NCBI RefSeq assembly: GCF_014805685.1
Contig: NC_060885.1
Location: 30,613,132-30,677,131, forward strand
Source: Silurus meridionalis
Taxonomy: Eukaryota > Chordata > Actinopteri > Siluriformes > Siluridae
Reading direction: 5' to 3'
DNA: 64,000 nt
This document shows, in pieces, positions 34,100 through 44,620 of the stretch. Position numbers and translations under genes: made by a program. Each line of letters begins with the position of its first letter. Position 1 is the stretch's first letter. Below the pieces are notes generated by a model. It was not told the DNA's origin, searched no databases, and saw only the letters and a program-made list of their open reading frames with translations.

Positions 34100-34445
34100 T
34101 GAACTTGGAGAGTCAAACCTGTCCCAGCATGTCAGTGCCCCTGTGCACAAAGCAAACTCAATGAAGATATTATTGACATGGTTTGGAAGTGTGAAAGATC
34201 TCCTATTGTAGCGCTTTGAACTTGTGAACACTTTTGGGATGAATTGGAGTACTGACTCCTCAAACAACTACATCAGTACATGATTTTTCTAATGCCCTTG
34301 TGGATGAGAGAGCAGAAATCTCCATAATCAAACTTCAAAATCTATTGGAACGTCTTTGTGGAAGATCGGAGGTTATTGTAATAGAAATTGGAGGCCGAAT
34401 AAATTGTATGGTCAGGTGTTCACAAACTTTTGCTTATATAATACA
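34100..34445 (+). mobile_element. Tc1-like transposon 3' fragment
   Basis: In order: AGCCCCTGTGCACAAAG-type text (here GTGCCCCTGTGCACAAAGCA), GACATGGTTTGGAAGTGTG, CTTTTGGGATGAATTGGA, AATGCCCTTGTGGATGAG, then GGTCAGGTGTTCACAAACTT at the right end. One frame reads NALVDERAEISIIKLQNLLE, the decayed end of a transposase. Confidence 0.8.
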
Positions 34446-34555
34446 GTTACAGTTTAGTCATTTGGTTGTTGTAACTTGCATCAGTGAATCAGTGTTAAAA
34501 AAGATTCACTCCTCCAAGTAATTACTTACAACCATGATTGTGTTGAATTTTTTTT

Positions 34556-34738
34556 TTAGAAGGAAAAAGGCACTGGATGCATACGGGGTGGTATCACTTC
34601 TGGAATGTGTCCTGGAATTCTTCTTTTCGAAACATGCCAAAGCACCTTCTGGGATTTGAGGTGCATCTTGTCATCTTCCATTGAAGTTCTTCTGCTTTTA
34701 TGGCGTGCATGCCACTCAGAACACCTCGAATGACTCAT
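34556..34738 (-). mobile_element. Mariner remnant with internal deletion
   Basis: The minus strand reads RCSEWHARHKSRRTSMEDDK (mariner 'FEWHxRFKxGRxxxEDD' helix-turn-helix region) fused to VSKRRIPGHIPEV, a piece from the C-terminal part shared with 40478-41000. Ends 80 bp before cdh23 exon 2. Confidence 0.75.
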
Positions 34739-34782
34739 TGCAGCATCACTGTAAAATTAGCGATTTAATAAATATTTTACTT

Positions 34783-34800
34783 TGTGTGTGTGTGTGTGTG
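34783..34800 (+). repeat. (TG)9 tract upstream of the cdh23 exon 2 acceptor
   Basis: The run ends 25 nt before the AG and continues as TATGTGTATTGTGTAGTAGC. It takes the place of a polypyrimidine tract. Confidence 0.95.
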
Positions 34801-34825
34801 TATGTGTATTGTGTAGTAGCTGCAG

Positions 34826-34910
34826 GTGATGTGGATTGACGGTTCCGGTGGCAGGATGACGGTGGCCAAGCTGCTGCTCTCTTCCTTCCTCCTACAAGCA
34901 CTCAGTGAAG
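34826..34910 (+). CDS. cdh23: Cadherin-23 exon 2: start codon and signal peptide (partial gene)
   Basis: Exon between TAGCTGCAG and GAAG|GTAGAA. The preferred ATG at 34856 encodes MTVAKLLLSSFLLQALSE plus the first base of the next codon: a short basic n-region, a hydrophobic core and a likely cleavage near SEA|FN. An upstream in-frame ATG (34829) would add MWIDGSGGR; neither start has a strong Kozak context. The exon ends in phase 1, as I recall for the human CDH23 signal-peptide exon. CDH23 is a giant single-pass cadherin with 27 extracellular repeats that forms the upper part of hair-cell tip links with PCDH15. The gene assignment depends on the downstream exon, which is diagnostic. Oddities: the acceptor lacks a polypyrimidine tract, and (CA)n begins 6 nt after the donor. 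Confidence 0.85.
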
Positions 34911-34916
34911 GTAGAA

Positions 34917-34955
<39 letters not shown>

Positions 34956-34968
34956 ATACACACACACC
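34917..34968 (+). repeat. (CA)n tract just downstream of the cdh23 exon 2 donor
   Basis: About 25 CA units with two TACA interruptions, starting 7 nt into intron 2 and complementary to the (TG)n upstream of the same exon. Confidence 0.95.
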
Positions 34969-35198
34969 GAAGTTCAAAGTGGACTCGCATTAACTCGGTT
35001 TGCCTCGGCTTGTCCGTTTTTATTCATCCTCTTTCTCTTGAGCTCGGCTCTTTTATTTGTCCCGGCAATGTCTCATTACCTATCTGCTTTTCCACCTGTC
35101 GTCCTCTCATCCTGTCTCACCCGCTCAATCAAGATTTCCCACCAGCCTGTCACTCTTCACTCTTCTGCTAGATCAGCAGCTAGTCCTCTTGCTCTATC

Positions 35199-35237
<39 letters not shown>

Positions 35238-35357
35238 GACATCTCCAGTCATGCTGAGTTTTCAACACCATGCAACCACGACTTCAAAACGTGCTGAATG
35301 CTCTTATTTTCTCCACCTGTCTTCCCCACCTTTACTTCTGCTTCTAACCCTCTCTCT

Positions 35358-35407
<50 letters not shown>

Positions 35408-35567
35408 TACCATCTCAGAACTAATAGCCGTGGCTGATCCTATTGGAGCAGCGTTTTCATGGTTATTATCGCTAAGTGATTGTTGAAGGCTCTGTGGCCC
35501 CACGAAGAAAACGAGAGAAAATTAGAGATGTCCTGTTCGCTGCATGCATGAACACACCAAGCATAAT

Positions 35568-35604
35568 GACTCGACATCAATGAGAAACAGGGAGAGAGTG
35601 GGAT

Positions 35605-35643
<39 letters not shown>

Positions 35644-36300
35644 TGGGGGGTAGAAGTGAAAAGAATTGTAATAAAAAAAAAAGAAAGAGAAAAAAAGAAT
35701 AAGAGAGGACAAGGGATGAGAAGAATAAAACAGAGAGGGCATAGGTGGACGGAGAGCAGAAGAGAACGAGGAAGAGAAATGAGAGCAAACGACAAAATGA
35801 GAGAGAGGAGATGAGAAGTACACTATATTTATGCCATTTACAACGATGAGGGATGGAAGACGGTAGGAGAAAGAGAAAGAATTGGACTAAAACATAACGA
35901 GAAAGAGGCAGAAAGATGGACAGAGGAGAAGAATGAGACGGGGCCAACAGTGATAAGAGAGAAGGCGAGCAATACAAGTATAAAAAACATAAAGGAAAAT
36001 AATGAGAGAATGCAAGAAGAACAATTAAATGAGTGCAAGAGAAACACTGAAAGAGAATGATTGAAAAAAAAGGAGCTGGAGTTCATGAAAGTGCAACAGA
36101 GAAGCTCATCGATTAAAAGAAAGAATGGGAAAGTTAGAGATAGTAATATAATTAGAAAGAGAGAGATTAAAAAAGTGAAAGAGTGATAGATTGAAGAGAA
36201 ATGAAATGAGAAAAAGAAGGGAAAATTCAATGTGATAGAACATTAGCTAAATTTTAAGCATGGAAAAGTTAAGAGAAAGAAAGAAGTAGAGATAGAAGAT
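35568..36300 (+). repeat. About 730-bp purine-rich block
   Basis: The plus strand is dominated by G and A (GAGAGA, AAAGAGAGA, GAAGAGAA phrases), starting with a (GA)n run at 35609. The complementary pyrimidine strand yields long but meaningless Ser/Leu/Phe-rich frames. Confidence 0.85.
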
Positions 36301-37936
36301 GAAGGCTTTGAGGGAAACGATGTGAGACTGAATTAGCAAGTCTGCATGAGTGCGGCTTAATATGAAGTGATGAGTCCATGAAGGGATGGAAAGATCCAGG
36401 GATAAAAAGATTCAGGGATGGACAGGAACAGGGAGTGACGAGATTAAATATGAGGGCTCTTAACTACCTCTCGTAGCACTTGAGTTCAGCTAAAAGCCTC
36501 CCAGAAGCTAAATAGAATAGGTTCTAATAAACAGCATGAGCTGTCTTCACGCTCTAAATATCTATAACAATGAATTATAATTAATTATTATACGCAGAGC
36601 AGAACAGTGCCTTAGAAACCAGTGTAATGTTTTCGACTGGGAATCTAATTGCTAATTAGTGAAACGAGACGTGCTATCGGTTCTAGTTAGCATGCTTAAG
36701 TGTGGAGCCGTGCCGTCTGCCTCATTTTTCTGTCTGTGTTTATTCACATCCCTCTGCATTAAATGGTACCTCACCACACACACACAAATCAAAGTGCTTC
36801 CACATCTTTGGCTGATCTTCCTGACAAAACAGCTTATCTCCTGAATCGCAGATCACACACTCAGGAGATCATCAATTCTGTCTGAAGCTCACAGCATTTA
36901 AGTCCTCAATGGACGTGTTCTACCAAGCATTATGTTAGCATGTGGTTTATGGTTTGTTTTTTTTAGCCAGCTAGCTAACCTGACAGGATTTCTGAGCGGT
37001 TATTAACTTTATTGCTAATGCTAACCAGAAAAAATAAGGTAACATGCCAGGATTTTGAAAAAGGATTCAAATCTTATTTCTTCAGGTTAATAAACTTCAC
37101 TACTAACATTAAATAGCAAAGGTGAACTGATGAGAATTTTTTAATTAATAATAAACTTTATTTCTTGTGTATAATGTGAGAAGAGTTTTATCTAAAGGTT
37201 GTATAAACTATCACTAATGCTAGCTTGCTAAAAAATAAGCGAGACTGACAGGATTTTAATGCATAGTAATCGATTTTTTACTGAACCAAACTGATGACAT
37301 GATTTTTAGACCCGCCAAGTAAAATTAATTATTTTATAAGAAGCCAACTTTTAAATTTTTCTTAGTTTTTAGCTAGTTTATGGTAGTCGGATACATTTAA
37401 ATAAGATATTTTAAGGAGACTTGTCATTCACGTTCACTTGTATTCATAATATTCAAAGTTAACAAAGCTAACGTGAGCTTGTCTCGCTTATGGTTAATAA
37501 TTAATGACTATGCTAGTTTGCTGGCTAATGGAAGCTAATTTGCCCACATTTCTAAGAGGGAGTTTTCATGAATATTCAAAAGACACCTAAATTGATGTTA
37601 AGTTCTTGAAATGTTTAATATGTTTATAATTTTTTTTACAGCTAACTGTAATGCAGGCTAAATACTCGTTTTCTTTTAACCTCATATAACCTCATGTAAC
37701 CCTCGTATAATCGTATGACCGCGTATAGCTGGGTATTTCTTAATACATTAGGTTATATTAATAAAAAATATGATTCGAACACTGGATAGATAACAAGATA
37801 AGTGAGAAAAGTTCCCCCAAACATTAAAACATAAAAGAATATATCAACATTGTGATCCAGGAGTATAAATTATGTGTATTTTTCTTCATATACTATATGA
37901 AGAATCGGCTTAAAGACAGGCACATTTTTTGCATTT

Positions 37937-38026
<90 letters not shown>

Positions 38027-38122
38027 GAGGTAATTGTGTATCTGCTTTATGATGTAAGATTAATGCTCAGAATATACAGAAGTCTGCTTTAATGACACAG
38101 ATAGGCAAATAACCACCATGGT

Positions 38123-38191
<69 letters not shown>

Positions 38192-38340
38192 TAACACTTT
38201 GTAATGATATTGATTAGTGAGATGAAGTTAATGGGCTGGCATCTCACAGGTCTTTATTTCTGGCACGTCAGATCGATTTGCGCTGCTCTTTGGTGCTTCT
38301 TATCTGATGTCTCGCAAAACATGGATGCCCCAGTGCATGT

Positions 38341-38342
38341 GC

Positions 38343-38408
<66 letters not shown>
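38341..38408 (+). repeat. (GT)n tract upstream of cdh23 exon 3
   Basis: About 33 units ending about 52 nt before the exon 3 acceptor. Confidence 0.97.
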
Positions 38409-38411
<3 letters not shown>

Positions 38412-38460
38412 CATGTGTCTACTGTCTGCTTTGTTAATATCTGTCCCTTTCCTCCCATAG

Positions 38461-38535
38461 CTTTTAACCAACCTCCTCGGTTCCAGAACTACTTCTTCCA
38501 GTCATACCTGCTCATTTATGAAAATACTCCAGTGG
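38461..38535 (+). CDS. cdh23: Cadherin-23 exon 3: mature N-terminus and first strand of EC1
   Basis: 75-bp exon between a strong acceptor (TTTCCTCCCATAG) and donor (GTGG|GTAAGT), phase 1 at both ends. It encodes A-FNQPPR then FQNYFFQSYLLIYENTPVG. This matches the start of mature CDH23 in remembered mammalian sequence, where a 78-bp exon with the same phases encodes QVNRLPFFTNHFFDTYLLIS then EDTPVG. The segment is the EC1 tip that binds PCDH15; the Asn that helps hold calcium near the N-terminus is kept (FNQ versus VNR), while the following Arg is Gln here. The ENTPVG turn is the usual cadherin-repeat motif. Splicing to exon 2 gives an open frame. The next exon (expected GSSVTQL-like) is not found before 64,000. 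Confidence 0.92.
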
Positions 38536-38550
38536 GTAAGTTAAGCGCGA

Positions 38551-38591
<41 letters not shown>

Positions 38592-38605
38592 CACACACGC
38601 ACACA
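38551..38605 (+). repeat. (CA)n tract just downstream of cdh23 exon 3, plus (ATACA)n
   Basis: CA units start about 15 nt after the donor and are followed by five or six AATAC pentamers (38605-38632). Confidence 0.96.
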
Positions 38606-39890
38606 ATACAATACAATACAATACAATACAATCCATTCAACCACAGACATACATAATTGAGACCCAGACGGTTAACATACTCATTATATATAAGTGTGAA
38701 TCCTTTGAAGTCTTTCTGCCACAAGTCAATTTTCACATTCATTTCTAGCGTTGCTCAAAGGATTTTTATCTTAGTTAGGAAGTCCAATTTATTAGCAAAT
38801 ATTAGATATCTATATTAGCTTCGTAGCTAACTGGATTCTGTGGAAACACTGCAGCAACTACTTTTTATTGTTTTTTTGGTTTTTTTTTTTTGCATTTTTG
38901 TCACACAGATCATTCAGTTGATTTAATATTACACAAAGATAACCTTAATAAAAACAAAATGCAGTTTTTAAATGATGATTCTGTGTAAGGAAAAAAGGTG
39001 TTCAAACCTACCTGGCTCCATGTGGAAAAAAACAATTCCTCACTCATCCCTTGCTAAATCATGAATGAACTGTGATTAACCACATTTATTTTTTTTGAAA
39101 AGCTGAGTTAAAGAAATGGAGAAATTTTCCCACTGTGGGACGAATAAAGGTATATCTTATTTTAAATTCACTTGCCATACCCAGGCCTGATTGCTGCCAG
39201 AGACCTGCTGAATAAAGAGATCACTTAGAACCTGTCTGACGCAGCGAAGCACGCAAAAAGATCTCAACACATCATGCCACGATGTGTCTAAAGAAATTCA
39301 AGAACAGATGATAAAACAGAAAAAGTGAGATGTATCATGCTGTTGTCTTTGTGTAATATTTAAATTTGCTTAATGATCTGAATCATTTAAGTGTGACAAA
39401 TTTATAAAAAAAAAAAAAATCAGGAAGGTGGCACATACTTTTTCACAGCATAGAACGTCATACGCTCGCTCTAGGAACTCTGATGTTAAATAAAAAAAAA
39501 CACCCAGAACCCAACATTATTTCTGTCTGCAATTCAGTCGTCAGGTGTTTACAAGACCTGCTGATGTTTTCACACGTCTGTTACACTTGCAAAGTGATTG
39601 AGACATGTGTCTTATGTCAAATGGGTCGCAGGTGTAATAAATGTGAACGAGGAAAATTATATCTTTTTTTCCTTTCGTTTTCTGTACAAAAAAAAAAAGC
39701 ATTTGAAGGCGAAAATACAGAGTTTACACATATATTGTCTGTACAAAGTGCAAATTGAAAAAAGCCCTTTTGTGATGGTGTGTGTTTGTGTGTGAATGTG
39801 TGTATGAGAGAGAGAAAGAAAGAAAAAGGCAGTGTGAAGGTTTTTGGTGCAGTGACTCGCTAAGATGTAGGGCCAGAAACGTACAGGTCC

Positions 39891-39898
39891 GTGTGTGT

Positions 39899-39949
<51 letters not shown>
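39891..39949. repeat. (GT)n microsatellite
   Basis: About 28 units with a GTCT interruption. Confidence 0.96.
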
Positions 39950-40477
39950 GGTGTGTATTAAATCACATAAACTGTAGCTGTTTGTAGAGGTCAAACTATT
40001 TTGCTCAGAGGTATGTTCAATAATTGGTCAAAGTTTGTGTATGTGTATATGTGCATGTAAAACCTGACAATGTTACATATGCTGAAGAGCTTTTTTCCCT
40101 GCTACAATACACCCCTCTCACACACACACTCACACATCACCTGCTCTGTTTTCCTCTCACCCCTCGCTTTATTCTCTCCTCTAATACCTTTTTCTCTTCT
40201 CATTAATTCATTCTTTTCAGTGCCTCCCCATTCTTTCCTGATATTAATCTTGTTCGTATCAAATGGATGAAGCATGAACGCAGCACCTATAGTCCAGCCT
40301 GTTTGTGGTTGTGTATTCAGGGTTGATTTTCTATTGTTTTAGGAGCTAGTCACCTACTTGCTACATCAAGGAAATCTGATCTAGTTTGTGGTCTTGTCTT
40401 TCTAGCCGGGTGAATTTGATTCACGTTTGGTGAGAAAAGCATGGCACCTCTTTGGTGTCATTAAATAGCACATTACA

Positions 40478-41000
40478 CGGTGGTATCAAAAAGATTCAAG
40501 ACTAGCTATGTTTACATGAAAGCACTTTATTGTGTTGCGCTATGCACAATTGTGTTGCACTAGGTTCACCCACTGTCACCTCTAAAATAGTCCCCTTGCA
40601 CAGCGATTCAGCGCTCCCAGCGTTCCTGCCACTTCTGGAATGTGTTCTGGAAGTTTTCTTTTCGAAGCGTGTCAAGCCCCTTCTGCTATTTTTCGCTCGA
40701 TCTCCGCACTGGTGTCAAAACTTCGACCTCTCCTTCTTCTGGTAGAGGGCGAAGTCTGCAGGAGGCAAATCTGGCGGGTAGGGTGAGTGCGAAAGTGAGA
40801 TCCTGTTGTTTCACATGGTCAGAATAGCAGACGTGGTAATGCGTGGTCAGAATCGCACCCGTCCCGATGTACACAGGATGATGTCTTCTAGCACATTGAC
40901 TTATGCAGGTCGGTGCTCCCTGTGACTGTGCGTGCAGCTTTCTGTCGCCATCTGGTGGTGTGTTACAAAACTTGTATCAAAGCTTTTTAATACCACCTAT
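40478..41000 (-). mobile_element. Mariner element with intact ends, internally deleted
   Basis: Ends GGTGGTATCAAAAAGATTC and TTTTTAATACCACC are inverted. On the minus strand the C-terminal transposase tail is recognisable: NTFQKWQERWER, a stop in place of Cys, then IAVQGDYFRGD, the usual 'FxxWxxRxxxCIxxxGxYFEGD' ending of mariner. Further blocks show the altered PP.PPADFALY catalytic region. A CTCF-like CGCCATCTGGTGGTG sits near the right end (about 40949-40963). Confidence 0.82.
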
Positions 41001-42077
41001 AATTATGTATTATTAATTACAGCCATTTGACCAAAAATGATCACTCCAAAGATAAACCTGTGGCCAGTTTTCTAACGTGTCCACAGATGCACACCTGACA
41101 TCCAGGTTCGAATGAAAGGGCTCCTCAAGGCTTCTTTTAATATTGAATGGTTTTAACTTTCTAAAATAAGGTCCATGTGAAAGTGTAAAGCAAGCTCTTT
41201 TCTTTTTTTTTTTACTGGGTTCCACAGAGCCTTTTGGGAGCTGGATTTAGCTTTTTGTTTCTGAAAGTAAACTCAGTCATTAAAGCTGTTTCCTCAGATG
41301 TTTTCTCTGTAATGTTCTCTAAGCAGAAAGCATTATGATCGGTTTTGCAGGAACGTATTGACTTCTGATCATGAAGCGCTTGGGAAAATGATAGAAAACA
41401 TCTTGCTATTAGACTCACTACAACATGATTTATTTATAATCGTAGATTCGAAGCTAGAAAATATAATCTATATAATGCTAAAAGTCCGAAATTTGACCTC
41501 CACACTGAACTCGTGCTTCCTTCAAGGTTAATTTGCAATTCACTCCGTCTCTTTCTGCTCTGCTCTTACATTCTCCTTACGCCACCCTTCTCTCTCTTTC
41601 CCGTTCCCTCTCACCATCCATTTCATCAGTATAAGGATGACTCCGATGATTGACAAGGCAATTTGAGAGTGTCAGCTTTTTTCTTCACCTCGCCCGGTGT
41701 TGTCATGAGGCCCAGATCAAAAAAAAAAAAAAAAAGGTATATCGAACTGAGCCACAAATTCACCGCTGGCTCAGAACGTGGACACCGACATGCTGTCACC
41801 TTTACCTTAAGGTTGTGTAGCTGAAGTGTGTGTTTGAGTTTGTGTTTGTGGTGCGAGGTATATCCTGAAGTGGATTTTGTAGGAGGTCAAAAGTTTGCAC
41901 CCGCTTCACTTCGTCTGAAGCTTTTCCACTTCGGTGCAACTGATATTACAATGAAAGGTAATGTTGCTTAACCTGATTCGATACAGGGAATGGTTATTGT
42001 TGGATTTACCATTTTTTATGTTGAGCTCAGTAGCTCCTACTTTTATACCAAAGACTGTAGAAAGAACATTTACTTAT

Positions 42078-42363
42078 AATCTTATACTCCAGTACTCATG
42101 TTAGTTCTCACTCTCCAGTGTTCTGTATTTATGATCAAACTCTTGATGTCACCCAAATGAGGATGGGTTCCCCTTTTGAGTCTGGTTCCTCTCAAGGTTT
42201 CTTCCTCATAACATCTAAGGGACGTTTTTCTTGCCACAGTCGCCACAGCTGCTCATCAGGGATAAATGCACACCATTTACCTTAACTGTTGATTTCTGTA
42301 CAGCTGCTTTGAGACAATGTCTGTTGTGAAAAGTTCTATAGAAATAAACTTGACTTGACTTAA
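42078..42363 (-). repeat. Dispersed fish repeat 'GCAGCTTTACA', copy 3, inverted
   Basis: Reverse complement of the 32443 copy, from TTAGTTCTCACTCTCCAGTG through GCTGCTTTGAGACAATGTCT to AAGTCAAGTT on the minus strand. Confidence 0.88.
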
Positions 42364-42387
42364 CTTATGTAGTATTATGTATTAAAG

Positions 42388-42870
42388 CATGGGTCTCCAA
42401 CCGGAGGTCTGCGGCGGTGCAGGGGGTCCGCTAATTAATGTTAAATCACAAATATTATTTTGTTAAAAAACAATAAACATGGCTTGAAAGGTAAAAATAT
42501 TTAATTTTAAAAATATTATAATTATTACATTCAATTAATTGTCCACCTGACATTAAAAGGAAAATGTATGAAACTGCAAATCTATTTAATTAAAAGTCAC
42601 CTATGAACAGCTCAATAACTTTTAATTGCAAAATATATGTTTGTTTTGATGCATAAATCTTTTTAAAAGATGTGAAATTATACAAAAATATACCGACAAT
42701 GATGCAACAACGACACAATTCTAATCTTCTTAACATAAAAAACTGCCGTAATATGATTGGTTTCTATTAAGATCAGTTTCTGTGTTTGACACATTTTGTT
42801 TCAGGGGGTCCCTGCCCCATATCTCTATCGCCTAAGGGGTCCTTGACCTGAAAGACAATGAAGACCCCTG
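42388..42870. mobile_element. hAT-type MITE with perfect 8-bp target duplication
   Basis: Flanked by TATTAAAG at 42380-42387 and 42871-42878. Ends CATGGGTCTCCAA and GAAGACCCCTG are inverted copies of the fish 'CAGGGGTCTTCAA' terminus, with subterminal GGGGTCC blocks at both sides (CAGGGGGTCCGC / AAGGGGTCCTTGAC). No ORF. Confidence 0.92.
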
Positions 42871-43005
42871 TATTAAAGTATTATAATGGATTTTTTTTAA
42901 ATATCAGATTTTGTACTACTAAGCCATAAAAACTGATATTTGTTCAGTGAAGGAATAAAGGCAGACATTTGCTCTGCTACTTTTTGTGTGTAGAGCTGGA
43001 CAGGT

Positions 43006-43008
<3 letters not shown>

Positions 43009-43074
<66 letters not shown>

Positions 43075-43163
43075 CCTTTTTGCCCTCCTTAACATACATG
43101 TTTGTATGATGGTGATGGCTTGTTTTGGGAGACTGTGCATGTGTGTGTGTGTGTGTGTGTGTG
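43009..43163. repeat. (CA)n and (GT)n pair
   Basis: (CA)n at 43009-43069 and (GT)n at 43139-43163, about 70 bp apart and complementary, so able to fold back. Confidence 0.95.
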
Positions 43164-43420
43164 ATCGGACGCTACCAATTTGTCAGCATTATGGTTTATT
43201 AGTGTCGCAGATGTCCTCGCACAGGAGGACTTCCAGAACATCCGCTGAGTGACAACACACTGAATCAGCCGCCTACTGGAGTGTGTGTTTGCGTATCTGT
43301 GTGTTTTGCTCAGAAGGAATGCACAAGAACGGGTCAAATTAAATAATAATTAAATTATTCAGTCATTTATTATATAAATAAACATATTTTTTCAGCCAGT
43401 GGGCTTAATTTAGATGAGCT

Positions 43421-44113
43421 AGAGATGGGAAGTAATGAAGTACAAATACTTTATTGCTGTTTATTGCTGATTTTTCTGGTATCAGTACATTACTTCACTG
43501 TAACCTTTCACTTTTATTAATTAGTTTTTACTCAAATATCTGTTTTTACTTCTTGCATTTTTAAACCCGGCTCTTTACATTAGTTTTAATCTATTTGGTG
43601 AAATTATCAATATTTTAATTTCTTATCGCACACCGTTATTAACCCAGCAACCTGTTTCTTGGCATTGCGTGGCTTTTTCAATCTACCACTGTTGTATCAT
43701 TTCATGGCTTTCACGCACCAGAGACGCTGGATTATGATGCTAACAACGAGCGCGGCAGAAGGCAACAAGAAATATGGGGCTAACGTGGATGAGACAGAGG
43801 AATTCAGCGATGTAAACATGACGTAGAACAGCTCCTGATTCATGATCACCTGATCATCATCTTTTTTTTCTCTGCTTGTGTTCTATATGGTGGATGTTCA
43901 GCCTGGATACATTAATTACATAACAAAATGTTAAATTTTTATGTATTCATATATTAATTTAGTGTCAGGTCTAGTTACCAGCATGACACTAAAACATGTG
44001 GCTACTTCCTCAAAATCCCCACATTTCTTTATTTTAACTTTTACTTTGTCCTTTAAAACATGAGCATCTGTACTTCTACTTAAGTGAAGGACGTGTGTAC
44101 TTTTGCCATCTCT
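43421..44113. mobile_element. hAT-like element
   Basis: Left end AGAGATGGGAAGTAATGAAG and right end GTGTACTTTTGCCATCTCT are inverted over the first dozen bases (AGAGATGGsAA). Subterminal GTAC/ACTT-rich text occurs at both ends. Its target duplication is unclear. Confidence 0.6.
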
Positions 44114-44208
44114 GAGAAACACTCAGCAATGTTACACTTAATTAAAATGATACTTTGTTGACCTGATAATACACTTAACTGCGACAGCTCTGGTGTTAAA
44201 TCGATCTA

Positions 44209-44620
44209 TATACACTATTTTAACAAAAGTATTGGGAGAGTTGACTTTTCCAGCCTTATGAGGTTTTTCTCCAAACTGTTACCAACTCTACTGAATACCT
44301 TTGCAATGAATTGAAATGCTACATTACCTGACTTTACTAAACTTGGCTGAATGAGCACAAATCTCCACAAACACACTCCAAAACCCAGTGGAATCTTCCC
44401 AGAAGAGTGGAGGTTATTATAGCAAATGGAGGTATATCAACTCAATGGTTAGGAGATTGGACTATGAATCGGAAGGTTACAAGTTTAAATCCCATATTGG
44501 GCCCTTGAGGCCCTTAACCCTCAACTGCTCAGCTGTAAGTTGCTGTGGATAAGGGCGTCTGCCTAATGCCTTAAATGTAAATGGGGACTAAATGTGGAAT
44601 GGGATTTTCAAAATTCGTGT
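44209..44620 (+). mobile_element. Tc1-like fragment carrying a nested SINE
   Basis: ACAAAAGTATTGGGAGAG, CTGAATGAGCACAAATCTCC, AGAAGAGTGGAGGTTATTAT, then after the SINE GGGACTAAATGTGGAATGGG. This is the same Tc1 family as 34100-34445 and 58365-58460. The SINE (44432-44578) is flanked by AAATGGAG (44424-44431) and AAATGGGG (44579-44586), giving the order of insertion. Confidence 0.8.
44432..44578 (+). mobile_element. tRNA-derived SINE nested in a Tc1 fragment
   Basis: GGTTAGGAGATTGGACTATG, TACAAGTTTAAATCCCATAT, GGGCCCTTGAGGCCCTTAAC, TGTGGATAAGGGCGTCTGCC; tail TGCCTTAAATGTA. Confidence 0.87.

Larger units (their letters stand above)
16731..34825 (+). other. cdh23: cdh23 intron 1 (inferred), 18 kb
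   Basis: No nested gene was found. Beyond the individually listed repeats, the unique-looking stretches at about 17,300-18,050, 18,540-20,040, 20,720-22,300, 25,970-27,530 and 29,870-31,040 show no exon I can defend. They could hold enhancers; 26,440-26,700 is relatively GC-rich and non-repetitive and is the best place to look for conserved non-coding sequence. Confidence 0.5.
34969..38460 (+). other. cdh23: cdh23 intron 2
   Basis: Contains (GT)n 35202-35235, (CT)n 35358-35404, (GA)n 35609-35641, a long polypurine block, (GT)n 37941-38031 and (CA)n 38125-38190. Between 36,300 and 37,940 is AT-rich sequence in which loosely similar CTGACAGGATTT and TTAATAAACTTTAT phrases recur every 100-150 bp. 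No other exon seen. Confidence 0.6.

Noticed and set aside
35440..36230. Minus-strand frames of 72-151 residues rich in Ser, Leu and Phe
   Set aside because: Direct consequence of the polypurine/polypyrimidine strand bias; no start context, no domain.
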